The translations under genes and the position numbers were made by a program. The notes under the pieces are model-generated. The model was not told the DNA's origin. It made no database searches and worked only from the letters and a program-made list of their open reading frames with translations. Source: Lachnospiraceae bacterium (GTDB lineage: Bacteria; Bacillota; Clostridia; Lachnospirales; Lachnospiraceae). From it: a stretch of DNA of 64,000 nt. Positions 63,060 to 64,000 of the stretch are shown here, one piece after another. The stretch covers positions 35,874-99,873 of the forward strand of contig SVFM01000007.1 in assembly GCA_015056865.1 (NCBI GenBank), given 5' to 3'. The first letter of the stretch is position 1. The number at the start of each line of letters is the position of its first letter.

Positions 63060-63782
63060 ATGCGTTTGCCGAAAATGATCCTGTTCGACTATGGGCAGAC
63101 ATTAGTAAATGAGAGAAAATTTGATGGAGTAAAAGGTACGGCAGAAGTGATGAAGTATGCTGTAAAAAATAGGTATAATTATACGGCTGAGGATGTGCAG
63201 GCAGCTGCCAATGCGATCAATGATGAATTGGGCAGATATGATCCTGCAAGAAGTCATTTGCTTCAGGTGGAAGTGCCAAACGGTATGTTTTCACCTTATT
63301 TATATGAGTCTATGGGAATTGAGCTGTCGCTGTCAAATAAGGAGAGGGATCAAGTATTTTGGGATGCTGCATCTCCCGGAGTACCTACGGGAGGAATATT
63401 GGAATTTCTGGACTTTTTAAAAAAGCAAGGTATTCGGACCGGTGTAATCAGTAATATTACATATTGCGGCGAGGCAGTAAAAGATAGGATAGATAGTGTA
63501 GTTGCAGGTCATAACTTTGAATTTATTATTGCCACCAGTGAGTATATGTTCCGCAAGCCAAATAAGAGGATTTTTGAACTGGCACTTTAAAAGGCAGACC
63601 TTAATCCAGAAGATGTATGGTATATTGGGGATAATTATTAGTGTGATGTCGTCGGAGCAAGGAATGCCGGAATCTTCCCAGTGTGGTATGTAGGGGCGAA
63701 GGAAGCGACCTATGCAGAAAAAGAAGATGTGTTAACGATTAAGAATTGGACAGATTTGCAGGAGATTGTCAGGACACTTTAA
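63060..63782 (+). pseudogene. HAD-family hydrolase interrupted by in-frame TAA and TAG
   Basis: One frame of 241 codons: FDYGQTLVNE (motif I variant), GVISNITYCG (motif II), FRKPNKRIFELAL, TAA at 63588-63590, then KADLNPEDVWYIGDNY, TAG at 63639-63641, then CDVVGARNAGIFPVWYV to the natural end at 63780-63782. Both stops are single-base changes from sense codons and no frameshift occurs. Motif IV (IGDNY) lies after the first stop, so the truncated product would be inactive. Confidence 0.85.
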
Positions 63783-63806
63783 TTATTAAAGGCAGAACTG
63801 GTGTTC

Positions 63807-63835
63807 TTGCTTATTTCGTATAAATGTGGTAGAAT
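63807..63835 (+). promoter_or_regulatory. Promoter candidate near the window end
   Basis: TTGCTT (63807-63812), 17 bp, TAGAAT (63830-63835). It precedes a GTG (63878) with GGAG upstream that opens a frame of only 15 codons (MKNREDFWTHLCKGS), possibly another decayed gene. Nothing else is recognised in 63783-64000. Confidence 0.35.
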
Positions 63836-64000
63836 AGTTATAGTTTCTAAGAATTTCCAGATGTATTGGAGATAAGAGTGAAAAATAGAGAGGATTTTTG
63901 GACGCACTTATGCAAGGGTTCATAAAAACCCTGTTTTAAAAGAGTAAGTTTAATTGAATGAATTAGTTATCGTTGCGTTTTACTAACTTTGAACTGTCAT

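Overview
The window looks like a chromosomal segment of a Gram-positive, probably Lachnospiraceae-like Clostridia. The reasons are strong AGGAGG-type ribosome sites, an L10-leader RNA before rplJ-rplL, a Tad pilus operon without a secretin, DegV paralogues, heterodimeric ABC exporters and a cell-wall-type surface protein. The family assignment is inference from content and gene style. No search was run. No rRNA, tRNA, CRISPR array or insertion sequence was recognised.

Layout. (1) 1-8474 is a Tad/Flp-type pilus operon: a CpaF ATPase cut by the window edge, two TadB/TadC membrane proteins, three small pilin-like proteins sharing an RKD[AK]G pre-membrane motif, CpaB, a 1069-residue secreted glycine-rich putative adhesin and a TadV-like prepilin peptidase. 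(2) 8520-10846 is an MBOAT acyltransferase plus an SGNH-like partner, an O-acetylation pair. (3) 10981-14112 holds an ECF transporter S component, an unrecognised protein carrying a peptide typical of Na+-pumping decarboxylase beta subunits, DegV and a LURP-one-like protein. (4) 14291-18123 is a partial pseudaminic-acid cluster (pseF, pseI, pseG) followed by a YghZ-like aldo/keto reductase. (5) 18077-22850 is an AraC regulator divergent from a ribose-type sugar ABC transporter. (6) 22981-29105 holds MarR-DegV, a second AraC regulator divergent from a NahK-like sugar kinase, a creatininase-family protein, an HTH protein and Glf. Two long hairpin repeats with a common core sit just after the kinase and glf genes.

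(7) 29551-59047 is the transcription/translation block: rpmG-secE-nusG-rplK-rplA, then rplJ-rplL-rpoB-rpoC, then rpsL-rpsG-fusA-tuf. It is interrupted between rplA and rplJ by about 12.8 kb (a heterodimeric ABC exporter, an AAA/DUF4143 ATPase and a 2340-residue surface protein), and between rpoC and rpsL by rfbD. (8) 59129-64000 is an AT-rich accessory stretch: small hairpin repeats, an HTH-deaminase fusion, a HAD phosphatase, an S41-like peptidase, and two adjacent genes interrupted by in-frame stop codons without frameshifts.

How the genes fit together. Much of the non-housekeeping content concerns the cell surface: pilus, putative adhesins, O-acetylation, pseudaminic acid, galactofuranose and rhamnose precursors. 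Sugar uptake is controlled locally by AraC-type regulators, and candidate operator repeats can be seen in both divergent spacers. The best candidates for something undescribed are the long covarying hairpin repeats, the HTH-deaminase fusion, the decarboxylase-like peptide in an unrelated protein, and the shared processing-like motif in the pilin set.
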